Below are positions 1-7,125 of a stretch of DNA of 13,631 bases, piece by piece. Every line of letters starts with the position of its first letter. Within the stretch, counting starts at the first letter, position 1. Location: positions 1 through 13,631 of the forward strand of contig JALNYY010000120.1 of the NCBI GenBank assembly GCA_023229605.1. Reading direction: 5' to 3'. The notes below the pieces were generated by a model. That model made no database searches. It saw nothing but the letters and a program-made list of their open reading frames with translations, and was not told the origin of the DNA. The translations under genes were made by a program, and so were the position numbers. The stretch is from Methylobacter sp. GTDB taxonomy: Bacteria; Pseudomonadota; Gammaproteobacteria; Methylococcales; Methylomonadaceae.

Positions 1-2
1 CT

Positions 3-1097
3 CGGCTGTTGCGCGAACAAGGCGTCTATCTGATTACCGGCGGGCTTGGCAACATCGGTCTGGCTCTGGCCGAGGAGCTGGCACGGACAGCTCGTGCCCG
101 ACTGGTTCTCACCGGACGCTCGGAATTTCCCGCCCCCGAGAGTTGGGAGCAATGGCTAGAAAGCCATCCCGCCGATGACCGTGTGAGCGGCAGAATCCGG
201 CGGCTTCAGGCGATGGAGAAGCTGGGTGCCCAAATCCTTGTGTGCGATGCGGATGTGTCCGATGAAGCCGAAATGCGCCATCTGGTCGAGCGGATCTACG
301 CCCACTTCGGAGATCTGAATGGTGTCATCTACGGGGCAGGGACGTTGGTTGCGGAATCCTTCTTCGGCATTGATCAAGCCACCCGGCATCTGTGCGATCT
401 CCATTTCCAACCGAAGGTCAAAGGGCTCCTCGTGCTGGAGAAGGCGCTTTACGGAAAGCAGTTAGATTTCTGGTTTCTTCTCTCGTCGCTCTCGGCAATC
501 CTGGCTGGGTTGGGGTTCACTGCGTATTCGGCGGCCAACAACTTCCAAGATGCGCTTGCCTTCGCGCGCAGCAGTCATCGCGGGACGCCATGGATCAGCG
601 TGAACTGGGATGCCTGGGAACTTCAAGAAAACTGGGCGCTTGCGGCCATGCTACCCACCGAGGGGACGGAGACATTCCGCAGGATTCTCTCGCAGGCCTC
701 GCTGCGCCAAGTTGCGGTGTCCATCAGCGATCTGCCTGCGCGCATCGATCTATGGATCAACCCCGAGATGGCGGACGAAACACAAGGGGCAGACGAATCG
801 GCCACACTGCACGAACGGCCCGAACTGGAGAATGAGTATGTGGCACCGCGCACCGAGATGGAACAGAAGCTAGCGAAGATCTGGCAAGATACCTTGGGCG
901 TCGCTCAGGTAGGTATGCATGACAACTTCTTTAGCGAGTTAGGTGGGCATTCCTTGCTCGCCATGCTGGTGGTCGCGCGAGTACGTAGCCAGCTTTATGT
1001 CGATCTGGCATCAAAACGGTTCATGGAGGCTCCGACCGTCGCAGAACTCGCCGTAGTGCTTAATACGCTGATTGTCGATGTCAACAGTCCGGTTTAG
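3..1097 (+). CDS. Polyketide synthase / hybrid PKS-NRPS C-terminal part: ketoreductase plus carrier protein (5' partial)
   Basis: The reading frame is open to the left edge, so this is the 3' end of a larger modular synthase. A ketoreductase domain comes first. It has the NADPH-binding motif TGGLGNIG (nt 36-59), then SSLSAILAGLG and AYSAANNF carrying the catalytic Ser and Tyr (Tyr codon 525-527) and the following Asn. The domain would reduce a beta-keto thioester to a hydroxyl. The usual LDD motif of B-type ketoreductases is not seen; the equivalent stretch reads YGAGTLVAES. A carrier domain follows (about nt 835-1065): DNFFSELGGHSLLAM with the phosphopantetheine Ser at 951-953. Its flanks resemble NRPS peptidyl carriers more than PKS acyl carriers. 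No thioesterase follows. The gene stops about 10 residues after the carrier, right at an IS66 remnant, so the natural C-terminus may be lost. The product is unknown. Confidence 0.9.
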   Translation, partial: RLLREQGVYLITGGLGNIGLALAEELARTARARLVLTGRSEFPAPESWEQWLESHPADDRVSGRIRRLQAMEKLGAQILVCDADVSDEAEMRHLVERIYAHFGDLNGVIYGAGTLVAESFFGIDQATRHLCDLHFQPKVKGLLVLEKALYGKQLDFWFLLSSLSAILAGLGFTAYSAANNFQDALAFARSSHRGTPWISVNWDAWELQENWALAAMLPTEGTETFRRILSQASLRQVAVSISDLPARIDLWINPEMADETQGADESATLHERPELENEYVAPRTEMEQKLAKIWQDTLGVAQVGMHDNFFSELGGHSLLAMLVVARVRSQLYVDLASKRFMEAPTVAELAVVLNTLIVDVNSPV

Positions 1098-1334
1098 TGT
1101 AGCCACTTTACCCTGATGCAAGCGGCGCCGACACAACCACACGCCATTACCATCCCACAGCAACACCTTCAAGCGATTGCTAGAACGATTATGAAACACA
1201 AAGGCCGAGCCTGTGCACGGCGAATGACCTAGTGCTTGCTGCACAATTGACGATAAGCCATCGATGCCACGGCGCATATCGACTGGTGCCACGGCCAACC
1301 AGATTTACGCCGACGCTTCGATTAACCCAGACAT
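1011..1334 (-). pseudogene. tnpB: IS66 accessory protein TnpB (Orf2), broken
   Basis: The natural start is probably the ATG at 1332-1334 (MSGLIEASA), which overlaps the end of tnpA by 13 bp as usual for translational coupling in IS66 elements. After nine codons there is an in-frame TAA at 1305-1307. The same frame then continues straight into the conserved TnpB sequence IWLAVAPVDMRRGIDGL and further down RLKVLLWDGNGVWLC, so this is a nonsense mutation and not a frameshift. Similarity ends at about RRLHQGK (near 1105). The rest of the open frame to 1011 is only the antisense of the polyketide synthase gene. The gene is therefore doubly inactivated, by an early stop and by loss of its 3' end. 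A restart at the TTG at 1298 is possible but would still give a truncated protein. Confidence 0.75.
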
Positions 1335-1676
1335 CGCCATAACTCCGCCAGCCAAGATGCGGACACACCCGCAGGCGATTCCAGTCGATGCCCCTTGGCA
1401 TGGTGCAGAACCCAGCTGGCCTCTGGCGAAGGGTGCGGTTGCACATGAATCGGTAACAACAGAGGGGGCCGATGACGAGGATTTAGCCTGCGCCCCGAAC
1501 TCACCAGCCTCGCTGAAAATGTGGCGTAGGTAAGTTGGTGCTGTCGACAATACGCCGCTTGCGACAAACCACTGCTTTGCCTAGCGTTGAAATGGGCTTT
1601 CCAGTGGGCTGATAAGGCCATGTTGTATCCTCTACAAAAAATGCAGGGGATAACGACTTTCACGGTAACCGCTTAA
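1100..1676 (-). mobile_element. Truncated IS66-family insertion sequence (left end, tnpA and part of tnpB)
   Basis: This block holds the first two genes of an IS66-type element reading leftwards, tnpA then tnpB. The large tnpC transposase gene and the other end are missing. The outer end lies near 1672-1676, where AAGCGGTTACCGTG (minus strand) resembles the conserved IS66 terminal repeat starting GTAAGCG. The inner limit is a breakpoint near 1100-1108, where similarity to TnpB stops and polyketide synthase sequence begins. With one end and tnpC gone, the element cannot move by itself. Exact boundaries are estimates. Confidence 0.75.
1322..1621 (-). CDS. tnpA: IS66-family TnpA (Orf1), remnant of a decayed element
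   Basis: The predicted protein has about 99 residues and starts MALSAHWKAHFNARQSSGLSQ. This is the typical IS66 Orf1 pattern: a helix-turn-helix-like N-terminus (SGLSQAAYCRQHQLTYATFS) and a C-terminal segment with the family-like RLESPAGVSASWLAEL. I chose the ATG at 1619-1621 because a GAGG ribosome-binding site (1629-1632) sits seven bases upstream. A longer frame from 1663 would run through the element's terminal repeat and is unlikely. The frame appears intact, but tnpB is broken and tnpC absent, so the protein has no partners here. Its stop (1322-1324) overlaps the tnpB start. Confidence 0.7.
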   Translation of the reverse strand: MALSAHWKAHFNARQSSGLSQAAYCRQHQLTYATFSARLVSSGRRLNPRHRPPLLLPIHVQPHPSPEASWVLHHAKGHRLESPAGVSASWLAELWRCLG

Positions 1677-2659
1677 ACACTGTGCAACATATCGAGGCCG
1701 CATTTGCGCAGAGCTTCACCCGGTGCGATCTCCGGGGATACCGGATAGTGCTCAAGCTGTGAGAGAGAAATTAAGCAAAGACCATAATAAATTTCTGCGA
1801 CCTGTTTCATCTGACGATACTTATGACGTTCTTCTATCGACGGAGTACGCTCCAAATATGCATTTAAAAAGGTCTGCTGCTGGTGCCCTTCCAAGACATT
1901 AAAAACTTCAAGAGTTGCTAAATCAAAATAAGGGTCACCCAAGCCAGACACTTCCCAGTCAATGAAGAAAACGCTGCCTTTAGAGAACATTATATTTTGC
2001 CTGTGCAAGTCATTATGGCAGGACTTGCTTTCTAAGGTATCGTGAAGTTCACGATGGAGCTGATCCAAACGCAGTGCGGCTTCATCAACAATTAAAGGCC
2101 GGTCTACTTTGATGTTTTGCTCATAGGAGTGTGCCAGTTCAAAAATTGATTTCGACCGTGCAAACTTTTGACCGCTATGAATGGTTCGTAGACCATTTGC
2201 AAATAGAACTAAATTTTCATCGGCCAAAGGCTCGTTTGCAGAGAGATGGGAGGCTTCGAGGAATTCAGTGCAAATAACGCCGAGCTCTTTTGGATACTGG
2301 CTTATGGCGCTCAAATCGGGATACCCGTAAAACACTTTGGGCGCTAAGCCGCTTTGGGCTGCAATTCTAAAATTAATAATCTCCGTTTCGATCTTATTAG
2401 CGTCGCCATAGATGACTCTAACCACGTATGATTTGCCGTCCAACGTGACTTTGTATATGGACGGACATGAGAAACCGCCTGTCAGACGTTCTACGGGCTG
2501 CATCATTCGTTCAGTAGTGGTCGGCGCTTCACTGCACACGTTGGCCGAGTCGTATTCCGCTATTAACCCCCCCACTTTTCTGGCCAAAACATGATCGTTG
2601 TGCATATCATCGGCAAAGTATCTATGCGTATCCTCTTGTGTAGTAGTCTTTTCTATCAT
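1673..2659 (-). CDS. Choline kinase / aminoglycoside phosphotransferase-fold protein
   Basis: This 328-residue protein belongs to the APH/choline-kinase protein-kinase-like superfamily, which transfers phosphate from ATP to a small hydroxyl substrate. Visible motifs are a glycine-rich loop (GGFS, residues 61-64), the strand YVVRV with Arg81 where most kinases have Lys (typical of choline-kinase-like members), the catalytic loop CHNDLHRQNIMF (Asp217, Asn222) and the metal-binding FIDWEVSGLGDPYFDLA (Asp234). All catalytic residues are present, so the enzyme should be active. The substrate cannot be read from sequence; choline, ethanolamine, a sugar or an antibiotic are all possible. The start is uncertain: there is no clear Shine-Dalgarno sequence, the first 50 residues look non-conserved, and Met19 or Met52/53 are alternatives. 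The gene is AT-richer than its neighbours and lies between two insertion elements, which suggests acquisition by transfer. Confidence 0.8.
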   Translation of the reverse strand: MIEKTTTQEDTHRYFADDMHNDHVLARKVGGLIAEYDSANVCSEAPTTTERMMQPVERLTGGFSCPSIYKVTLDGKSYVVRVIYGDANKIETEIINFRIAAQSGLAPKVFYGYPDLSAISQYPKELGVICTEFLEASHLSANEPLADENLVLFANGLRTIHSGQKFARSKSIFELAHSYEQNIKVDRPLIVDEAALRLDQLHRELHDTLESKSCHNDLHRQNIMFSKGSVFFIDWEVSGLGDPYFDLATLEVFNVLEGHQQQTFLNAYLERTPSIEERHKYRQMKQVAEIYYGLCLISLSQLEHYPVSPEIAPGEALRKCGLDMLHSV

Positions 2660-2699
2660 GGGGCTGATTCAATTCCGTAGTGTAATCCAAGGACGCATT

Positions 2700-2822
2700 G
2701 AAATTTACCGTAATGTGTGTCTGAAAATGATGGGCCTTACATTTGGCATTATCTGCCCTCTTTTCCGTTAGGTTCATTGTCCGGTATACGGTGGCGTAGC
2801 TCACGCCAAAAAATTTACTCAC
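2700..2822 (-). pseudogene. Possible remnant with a resolvase-type helix-turn-helix
   Basis: A short frame starts with KFFGVSYATVYRTMN, which resembles the C-terminal helix-turn-helix of serine recombinases/resolvases (pattern FGVSxxTVYR). There is an in-frame stop immediately upstream, and the IS5-family element begins about 10 bp further on. No catalytic domain is present. Sequence downstream of the motif shows nothing recognisable and its lower limit is arbitrary. It may be a scrap of a recombinase from an earlier mobile element, or a chance match over about 12 residues. Confidence 0.3.
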
Positions 2823-2831
2823 TTAAGCTAG

Positions 2832-2848
2832 GGAAGCGCTGATTAAAT
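2832..2848 (+). repeat. IS5-family terminal inverted repeat (left)
   Basis: GGAAGCGCTGATTAAAT, identical over 17 bp to the reverse complement of 4001-4017. It marks the transposase-downstream end of the element. Confidence 0.9.
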
Positions 2849-2992
2849 CGCATTCCAGGCACAATTGCCAGACAAGCTGATTTTTTCAAAAATCGCCACT
2901 TGGCAACGCCCAATAAATGGCATTTCTAACCGTTTTCCCCGATTTTTCTTCTTCATCTGCCGTTTTCGGGAAACGACAGACGCATTTTACCC

Positions 2993-3949
2993 TCAGGCAG
3001 CCATCCGCTGCCGCCTGAGCATATAAATATTTGCCAGCCCCACCAGCAAGTTGACCTGTGACGCATTTTTCTCCAGACCCCGATAGCGGGTCTTTTGAAA
3101 GCCAAATTGTTGTTTGATTACCCGAAAAACATGCTCCACGCGTGCTCGAACCGAGGACTGTTTCCGGTTGCGCTTCTTCTGGCTGGCAGACAGGCTTTTG
3201 CCGGGCTTGCGTTTGTCATTGACACACCAGCATATGCCCAGATGCCGGGCTCCACGCCTGTATTCGTCGCTGGTATAACCGGCGTCCGCAAAGATGACGC
3301 GATCATCGTCTCGCAACAGTTTGGGCAATTCAGTGATGTCGGCTACATGGGCGGCCGTTGTGGTCACCGTGTGAACGGCGCCGGAATTCACGTCGGCGCC
3401 GATATGGATTTTCATGCCGAAATACCATTGCTTGCCTTTTCGGGTTTGGTGCATATCCGGATCACGCGCTTTATCTTGGTTTTTGGTGGAACTGGGGGCA
3501 TGAATAATCGTGGCATCAACCATCGTGCCTTGAGAAACTAAGAGGCCTTGTTCTTTCAGGTAGGCATTGATGGTCTCTAACAGTTTCTGGGTCAGTTGCT
3601 GTTTCTCCAACAAATGACGAAAGTTGAGGATCGTGGTCTCATCCGGCAATGCTTCAGTGACGCTACCAAAACCGGCAAAGCGGCGGACACTCTCTATTTC
3701 ATAGAGGGCATCTTCCATCTGGCGATCGGAAAAACTGAACCAGTTCTGCATACAGTGAATACGCAACATACTTGCCAACGGCATCGGTTGACGACCGCGT
3801 CGCCCCGAGGTGGGATAGGCGGGCTCTATCAAAGCGATTAACTTCGACCAGGGAACTGTTTGCTCCATTTCATTCAAAAACACTTCCCTTCTGGTCAGGC
3901 GTTTTTTATGGTTATAGTCGAGTTCTGCAAAACTGGTTTGATAGGACAT
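2993..3949 (-). CDS. IS5-family DDE transposase
   Basis: The 318-residue protein is a full-length IS5-group transposase that cuts and joins the element's ends. The N-terminal region has the family pattern RGRQPMPLASMLRIHCMQNWF and a DEttIlnFRhLLE segment (residues 103-115). The catalytic triad is visible: Asp145 in TMVDATIIHAP, Asp222 in IFADAGYTSDEY and Glu272 in RARVEHVFRVIK, with the usual Y-to-E spacing downstream (conserved R and K around Glu272). It ends with a basic helix (YMLRRQRMAA). The start ATG at 3949 lies about 50 bp inside the right terminal repeat; no strong ribosome-binding site is visible. No frameshift or stop is seen, so it is probably functional. Confidence 0.95.
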   Translation of the reverse strand: MSYQTSFAELDYNHKKRLTRREVFLNEMEQTVPWSKLIALIEPAYPTSGRRGRQPMPLASMLRIHCMQNWFSFSDRQMEDALYEIESVRRFAGFGSVTEALPDETTILNFRHLLEKQQLTQKLLETINAYLKEQGLLVSQGTMVDATIIHAPSSTKNQDKARDPDMHQTRKGKQWYFGMKIHIGADVNSGAVHTVTTTAAHVADITELPKLLRDDDRVIFADAGYTSDEYRRGARHLGICWCVNDKRKPGKSLSASQKKRNRKQSSVRARVEHVFRVIKQQFGFQKTRYRGLEKNASQVNLLVGLANIYMLRRQRMAA

Positions 3950-4000
3950 AGGGGCATTGGCGTTGTTTTGAGTAATGGCAATATTATCCCATACTGGGGA

Positions 4001-4017
4001 ATTTAATCAGCGCTTCC
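4001..4017 (-). repeat. IS5-family terminal inverted repeat (right)
   Basis: Reverse complement of the 2832-2848 repeat, at the transposase-upstream end of the element. The match stops after 17 bp. Confidence 0.9.
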
Positions 4018-4175
4018 TTAGTAAATCCAAAACATTTCGTGTATCCTTTTTCGGTAAACCCGTTGCCCCTGTTGCTTCGTCTCCTCTGAACGAAGTCGAA
4101 GGGCCAATTAAAGAAAGATGGCTGGTTCAGGCATGGATTTAGCCACTCTATTTCGCATAGACTGAAAATATCACC

Positions 4176-7109
4176 GTGAAAAATCCCACTGCAAGCTATC
4201 TGGTTGGCATCGACTTAGGCACAACGCATACTGTTGTCGCTTACGCCAAAGTCGATAATACAAACCAAGAAATACAAATTTTCCAAATCGAGCAACTGGT
4301 TGCTCCCGGACAGGTTGCCGCGAGGGCGTTGTTGCCGTCGGTGCGTTACCATCCTGCAACCGGCGAATTGTCCGAGGCCGATCTGTTGTTCCCAAGCGCG
4401 GGAGAAACCGCCGTCGTCGGCGAGGCCGCACGCCTGCTGGGCGCTAAAAGCAAGGGACGGTTTGTCACCAGCGCCAAGAGCTGGCTGTCGCATCCGTCGG
4501 TCGATCATACTGCCGACATTCTGCCGTGGGGCGGCAGCGATGACGTCGGCAAAGTGTCGCCGATAGCCGCCAGCGCCAGCTATCTGTCGCATATTCGGAC
4601 GGTCTGGGGACATCAATTTCCCGATGCGCCGTTGGAAAAGCAGGACATTGTGATTACCGTCCCGGCCTCGTTCGATGAAGCGGCGAGGTCGCTGACGCTT
4701 GAAGCGGCGCGGCTTGCCGGATTACATGACGTCCGGCTGCTGGAAGAGCCGCAGGCGGTTTGTTACGACTGGTTGCGACGCCATAGCGGTACGATTAAGC
4801 AGGCGTTGGCTGGCGTGCATCTGCTGCTGGTTTGCGATGTCGGCGGCGGCACCACCGATTTGACGCTGATCAAGGTAGAACAGGGCGAACGGGAACCCAA
4901 ATTAACGCGAATCGGGGTCGGCGACCATTTAATGCTGGGCGGCGACAATATCGATCTGGCCCTGGCGCACCTTGCAGAAAGCCGTTTAAATGGCGGCGAA
5001 AAACGCCTGTCGGCGGCGGATTTGTCGCAATTGATCGAACAATGCCGGATTGCCAAGGAGCGGTTGCTGGCGGAAGATGCGCCGGAGCAACTCAACGTTA
5101 CCTTACTGGGCGGCGGCTCCAAGCTGATCGGCGGCTCGCGTTCCGTTGCGCTGTCCAAAGAGGAAGTCAGGAAAATTGCGCTGGACGGCTTTTTCCCGTT
5201 ATCAGGCATTGACGATTTACCCGACAGAAAACGCAGCGGCGTGGTCGAGTTCGGCTTGCCGTATGCGGCGGAGCCCGCGGTCAGCAAACATATCGCGGCG
5301 TTTTTAAAACTGCACAGCGCCGCATCCCGCGAGGCCTTCGCCGCGCCTGCCCCAGGCAGGCTTGCGGCAGACACGCCATCCATCGCGATCGCCGGGTCTG
5401 CTCCCGGCAGGCCTACGGCATACACACCATCCATGGCGATCGCCGGGTCTGCTCCCGGCAGCCCTGCGGCATACACACCATCCATGGCGATAAAAGGGGA
5501 GGGGAGCGTACCCGATGCCTTGCTGCTTAACGGCGGCGTGTTCCGCAGCCGGCCGATTACCGAGCGCATTGTCGATTTAATCGGGTCATGGCGCTCCGGT
5601 CCGCCGGTATTGCTGGAAAACCAGCATCCCGAATTGTCCGTTGCATTCGGAGCGGTGAGTTATGCGATTGCGAGACGGGACAAGAAACTTAAAATCGGCG
5701 GCGGCTCGGCGCGCAGCTATTTCCTGCTGGTCGATACCGACAATGCCGCCGAACAGCAAGGCTCTTCGACTCTGCTCAGGACAGGCATCTGCATCCTGCC
5801 CAAAGGCAGCGAAGAAGGCGATGAAGTCATCCTGAAAGACCGGCGGTTTGCGTTGCGCTTAGGCGTTCCGGTGCGCTTTCACCTGGTTTCATTGTCCGGT
5901 GATGGCGAATTCAAACCTGGCGATGTGACCGGAATTACCGACTTGTTCCATTCCCTGCCGCCGCTGGCCGTGGCGTTTGAAGGCGATGCCGGCAAGCCGA
6001 ACGACGAGGTTATCGTGGAGTTGGCGGTCACGCAAACCGAGGTAGGCACGCTAAAAATCCAATGTATAGCTGTTGATGACAGCAGCCGGCGCTGGGATGT
6101 CGAGTTTCAAATCAGGAAAAAGGCGGCTTCTCAGCAAACAGATGCCGCGTTGCCAAGCAATTTTAACCGGGTCGCCGAACAGATACAGGCTGTTTTCGGC
6201 GCCAAGTCCAGGCAGATTGACCCCAAGGCGGTAAAAAACCTGCGCGCCGATCTGGAAAAGCTGATAGGCGTAGCGCGTACCGAATGGACGACGCCGTTGC
6301 TGAGAGCCATGTTCGCCACCTTGCTGGAGGGATCGAAATACCAGCGCCGTTCCGAAAACCACGAACGCGTCTGGTTGACCCTGACCGGCTTTTGTTTGCG
6401 TCCCGGTTTCGGCTACCCGCTGGACGACTGGCGCGTCGAGCAGCTATGGAAAAGCTATCCGCAAGGCATCCAGTTCGTTAACGAAACCCAAAACTGGACG
6501 GAATGGTGGACGCTGTGGCGGCGGATTGCAGGCGGTCTGGATGCGGCGGCGCAGCAGCGGATTTTTGCCGACATTGCAAAATTCCTGAATCCTGCGGCGG
6601 CAAGGCAGCCCGGCGTCGCCAAGCAAATCAAGACCCGCAGTTACGACGATATGGTGCGGTTGGCGGGAGTTTTGGAGCGCCTGCCGGTAGCCGATAAAAT
6701 GCAATTGGGAGAATGGCTGCTGAAACGCCTGCAAAAACCCGGCGAGCCCAGCCAGACCTGGTGGGCCGTAGGACGTATCGGGGCAAGGACGCCGTTTCAC
6801 GGCAGCAGCCATAATGTTATTCCTGCCGACATTGTCTGTCTGTGGCTGAAACAGATGTTGACGGTAGACTGGAAGAAAATTCCGCAAGCCGGTTTTGCTG
6901 CTACACTGATTGCCAGGATGAGCGGTGACAGGGCGCGGGATATTAATGAAGTTATGCGCCGGCAGATCATCGAAAAACTAAAACTGAGTAAAGCCCCGGC
7001 ATCCTGGATAGATATGGTCGGGCAGCAAAAAGAGCTGGACGAAAAAGAAGAAAAACAGATTTTCGGCGAAGCATTGCCGCCGGGCTTAAAACTTATCAAT
7101 GAAGCATAG
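4176..7109 (+). CDS. Hsp70-family (DnaK-like) protein with long DUF3731-type C-terminal region
   Basis: At 977 residues this is much longer than DnaK (about 640). The N-terminal half is an actin-fold ATPase: phosphate-1 VGIDLGTTHTVVAY (residues 10-23), LLEEPQAVCYDW, phosphate-2 CDVGGGTTDLTL (220-231) and the adenosine motif PDALLLNGGVFRS (446-458), then VAFGAVSYAIAR. A beta-rich segment follows (about 490-650), then a helical Trp-rich C-terminus (for example TEWWTLWRRIAGG) like the DUF3731 extension of bacterial Hsp70 homologues. It is presumably an ATP-dependent cytosolic chaperone-like protein; clients are unknown. The only start in frame after the stop at 4158-4160 is GTG at 4176, without a clear ribosome-binding site. 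Residues 390-440 are three 17-residue tandem repeats in a linker. The membrane-protein gene 16 bp downstream is probably cotranscribed. Confidence 0.88.
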   Translation: MKNPTASYLVGIDLGTTHTVVAYAKVDNTNQEIQIFQIEQLVAPGQVAARALLPSVRYHPATGELSEADLLFPSAGETAVVGEAARLLGAKSKGRFVTSAKSWLSHPSVDHTADILPWGGSDDVGKVSPIAASASYLSHIRTVWGHQFPDAPLEKQDIVITVPASFDEAARSLTLEAARLAGLHDVRLLEEPQAVCYDWLRRHSGTIKQALAGVHLLLVCDVGGGTTDLTLIKVEQGEREPKLTRIGVGDHLMLGGDNIDLALAHLAESRLNGGEKRLSAADLSQLIEQCRIAKERLLAEDAPEQLNVTLLGGGSKLIGGSRSVALSKEEVRKIALDGFFPLSGIDDLPDRKRSGVVEFGLPYAAEPAVSKHIAAFLKLHSAASREAFAAPAPGRLAADTPSIAIAGSAPGRPTAYTPSMAIAGSAPGSPAAYTPSMAIKGEGSVPDALLLNGGVFRSRPITERIVDLIGSWRSGPPVLLENQHPELSVAFGAVSYAIARRDKKLKIGGGSARSYFLLVDTDNAAEQQGSSTLLRTGICILPKGSEEGDEVILKDRRFALRLGVPVRFHLVSLSGDGEFKPGDVTGITDLFHSLPPLAVAFEGDAGKPNDEVIVELAVTQTEVGTLKIQCIAVDDSSRRWDVEFQIRKKAASQQTDAALPSNFNRVAEQIQAVFGAKSRQIDPKAVKNLRADLEKLIGVARTEWTTPLLRAMFATLLEGSKYQRRSENHERVWLTLTGFCLRPGFGYPLDDWRVEQLWKSYPQGIQFVNETQNWTEWWTLWRRIAGGLDAAAQQRIFADIAKFLNPAAARQPGVAKQIKTRSYDDMVRLAGVLERLPVADKMQLGEWLLKRLQKPGEPSQTWWAVGRIGARTPFHGSSHNVIPADIVCLWLKQMLTVDWKKIPQAGFAATLIARMSGDRARDINEVMRRQIIEKLKLSKAPASWIDMVGQQKELDEKEEKQIFGEALPPGLKLINEA
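5343..5495 (+). repeat. Three tandem 51-bp repeats inside the Hsp70 gene
   Basis: Copies run at 5343-5393, 5394-5444 and 5445-5495, each encoding 17 residues. Copy 2 reads GSAPGRPTAYTPSMAIA; copy 3 differs by R to S, T to A and a last residue K; copy 1 is more diverged. The period of 51 keeps the frame. The repeat DNA contains nested palindromes: GGCGATCGCC at the copy junction and GCCGGG-N6-CCCGGC beside it. All six frames stay open through most of it, including a 268-codon antisense frame that is not a real gene. Confidence 0.9.
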
Positions 7110-7114
7110 AGCTT

Positions 7115-7121
7115 AGAAGGA
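7115..7121 (+). promoter_or_regulatory. Ribosome-binding site of the membrane-protein gene
   Basis: AGAAGGA five bases before the ATG at 7126. It lies in the 16-bp gap after the Hsp70 stop and supports this start and cotranscription. Confidence 0.75.
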
Positions 7122-7125
7122 CACA

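Larger units (their letters stand above)
2832..4017 (-). mobile_element. IS5-family insertion sequence, apparently complete
   Basis: The 1186-bp element is bounded by perfect 17-bp terminal inverted repeats, GGAAGCGCTGATTAAAT at 2832-2848 and its complement at 4001-4017. The flanks read CTAG (2828-2831) and TTAG (4018-4021). This is a shared TAG, or a near-match 4-bp duplication fitting the YTAR target of the IS5 group. One intact transposase gene fills most of the element, with about 140 bp of noncoding sequence between its stop and the left end. The size fits the IS5 group. The intact frame and perfect ends suggest recent activity. Confidence 0.92.

Noticed and set aside
392..873. Alternative plus-strand frames inside the synthase gene
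   Set aside because: They are out of frame with the ketoreductase and carrier domains and have low-complexity, Arg-rich translations.
2412..2594. 60-codon plus-strand frame inside the kinase-like gene
   Set aside because: It is antisense to a well-supported kinase domain and has no features of its own.
5381..5450. GCGATCGC octamers as cyanobacterial HIP1 sites
   Set aside because: They occur only as part of the tandem repeat units and are not scattered through the window.
5343..5495. Tandem repeats as a CRISPR array
   Set aside because: The units are contiguous 51-mers with no spacers and lie in frame inside a gene.
4763..5569. 268-codon open frame antisense to the Hsp70 gene
   Set aside because: Its repeats are just the reverse reading of the 51-bp tandem units, and the Hsp70 motifs on the plus strand are unmistakable.
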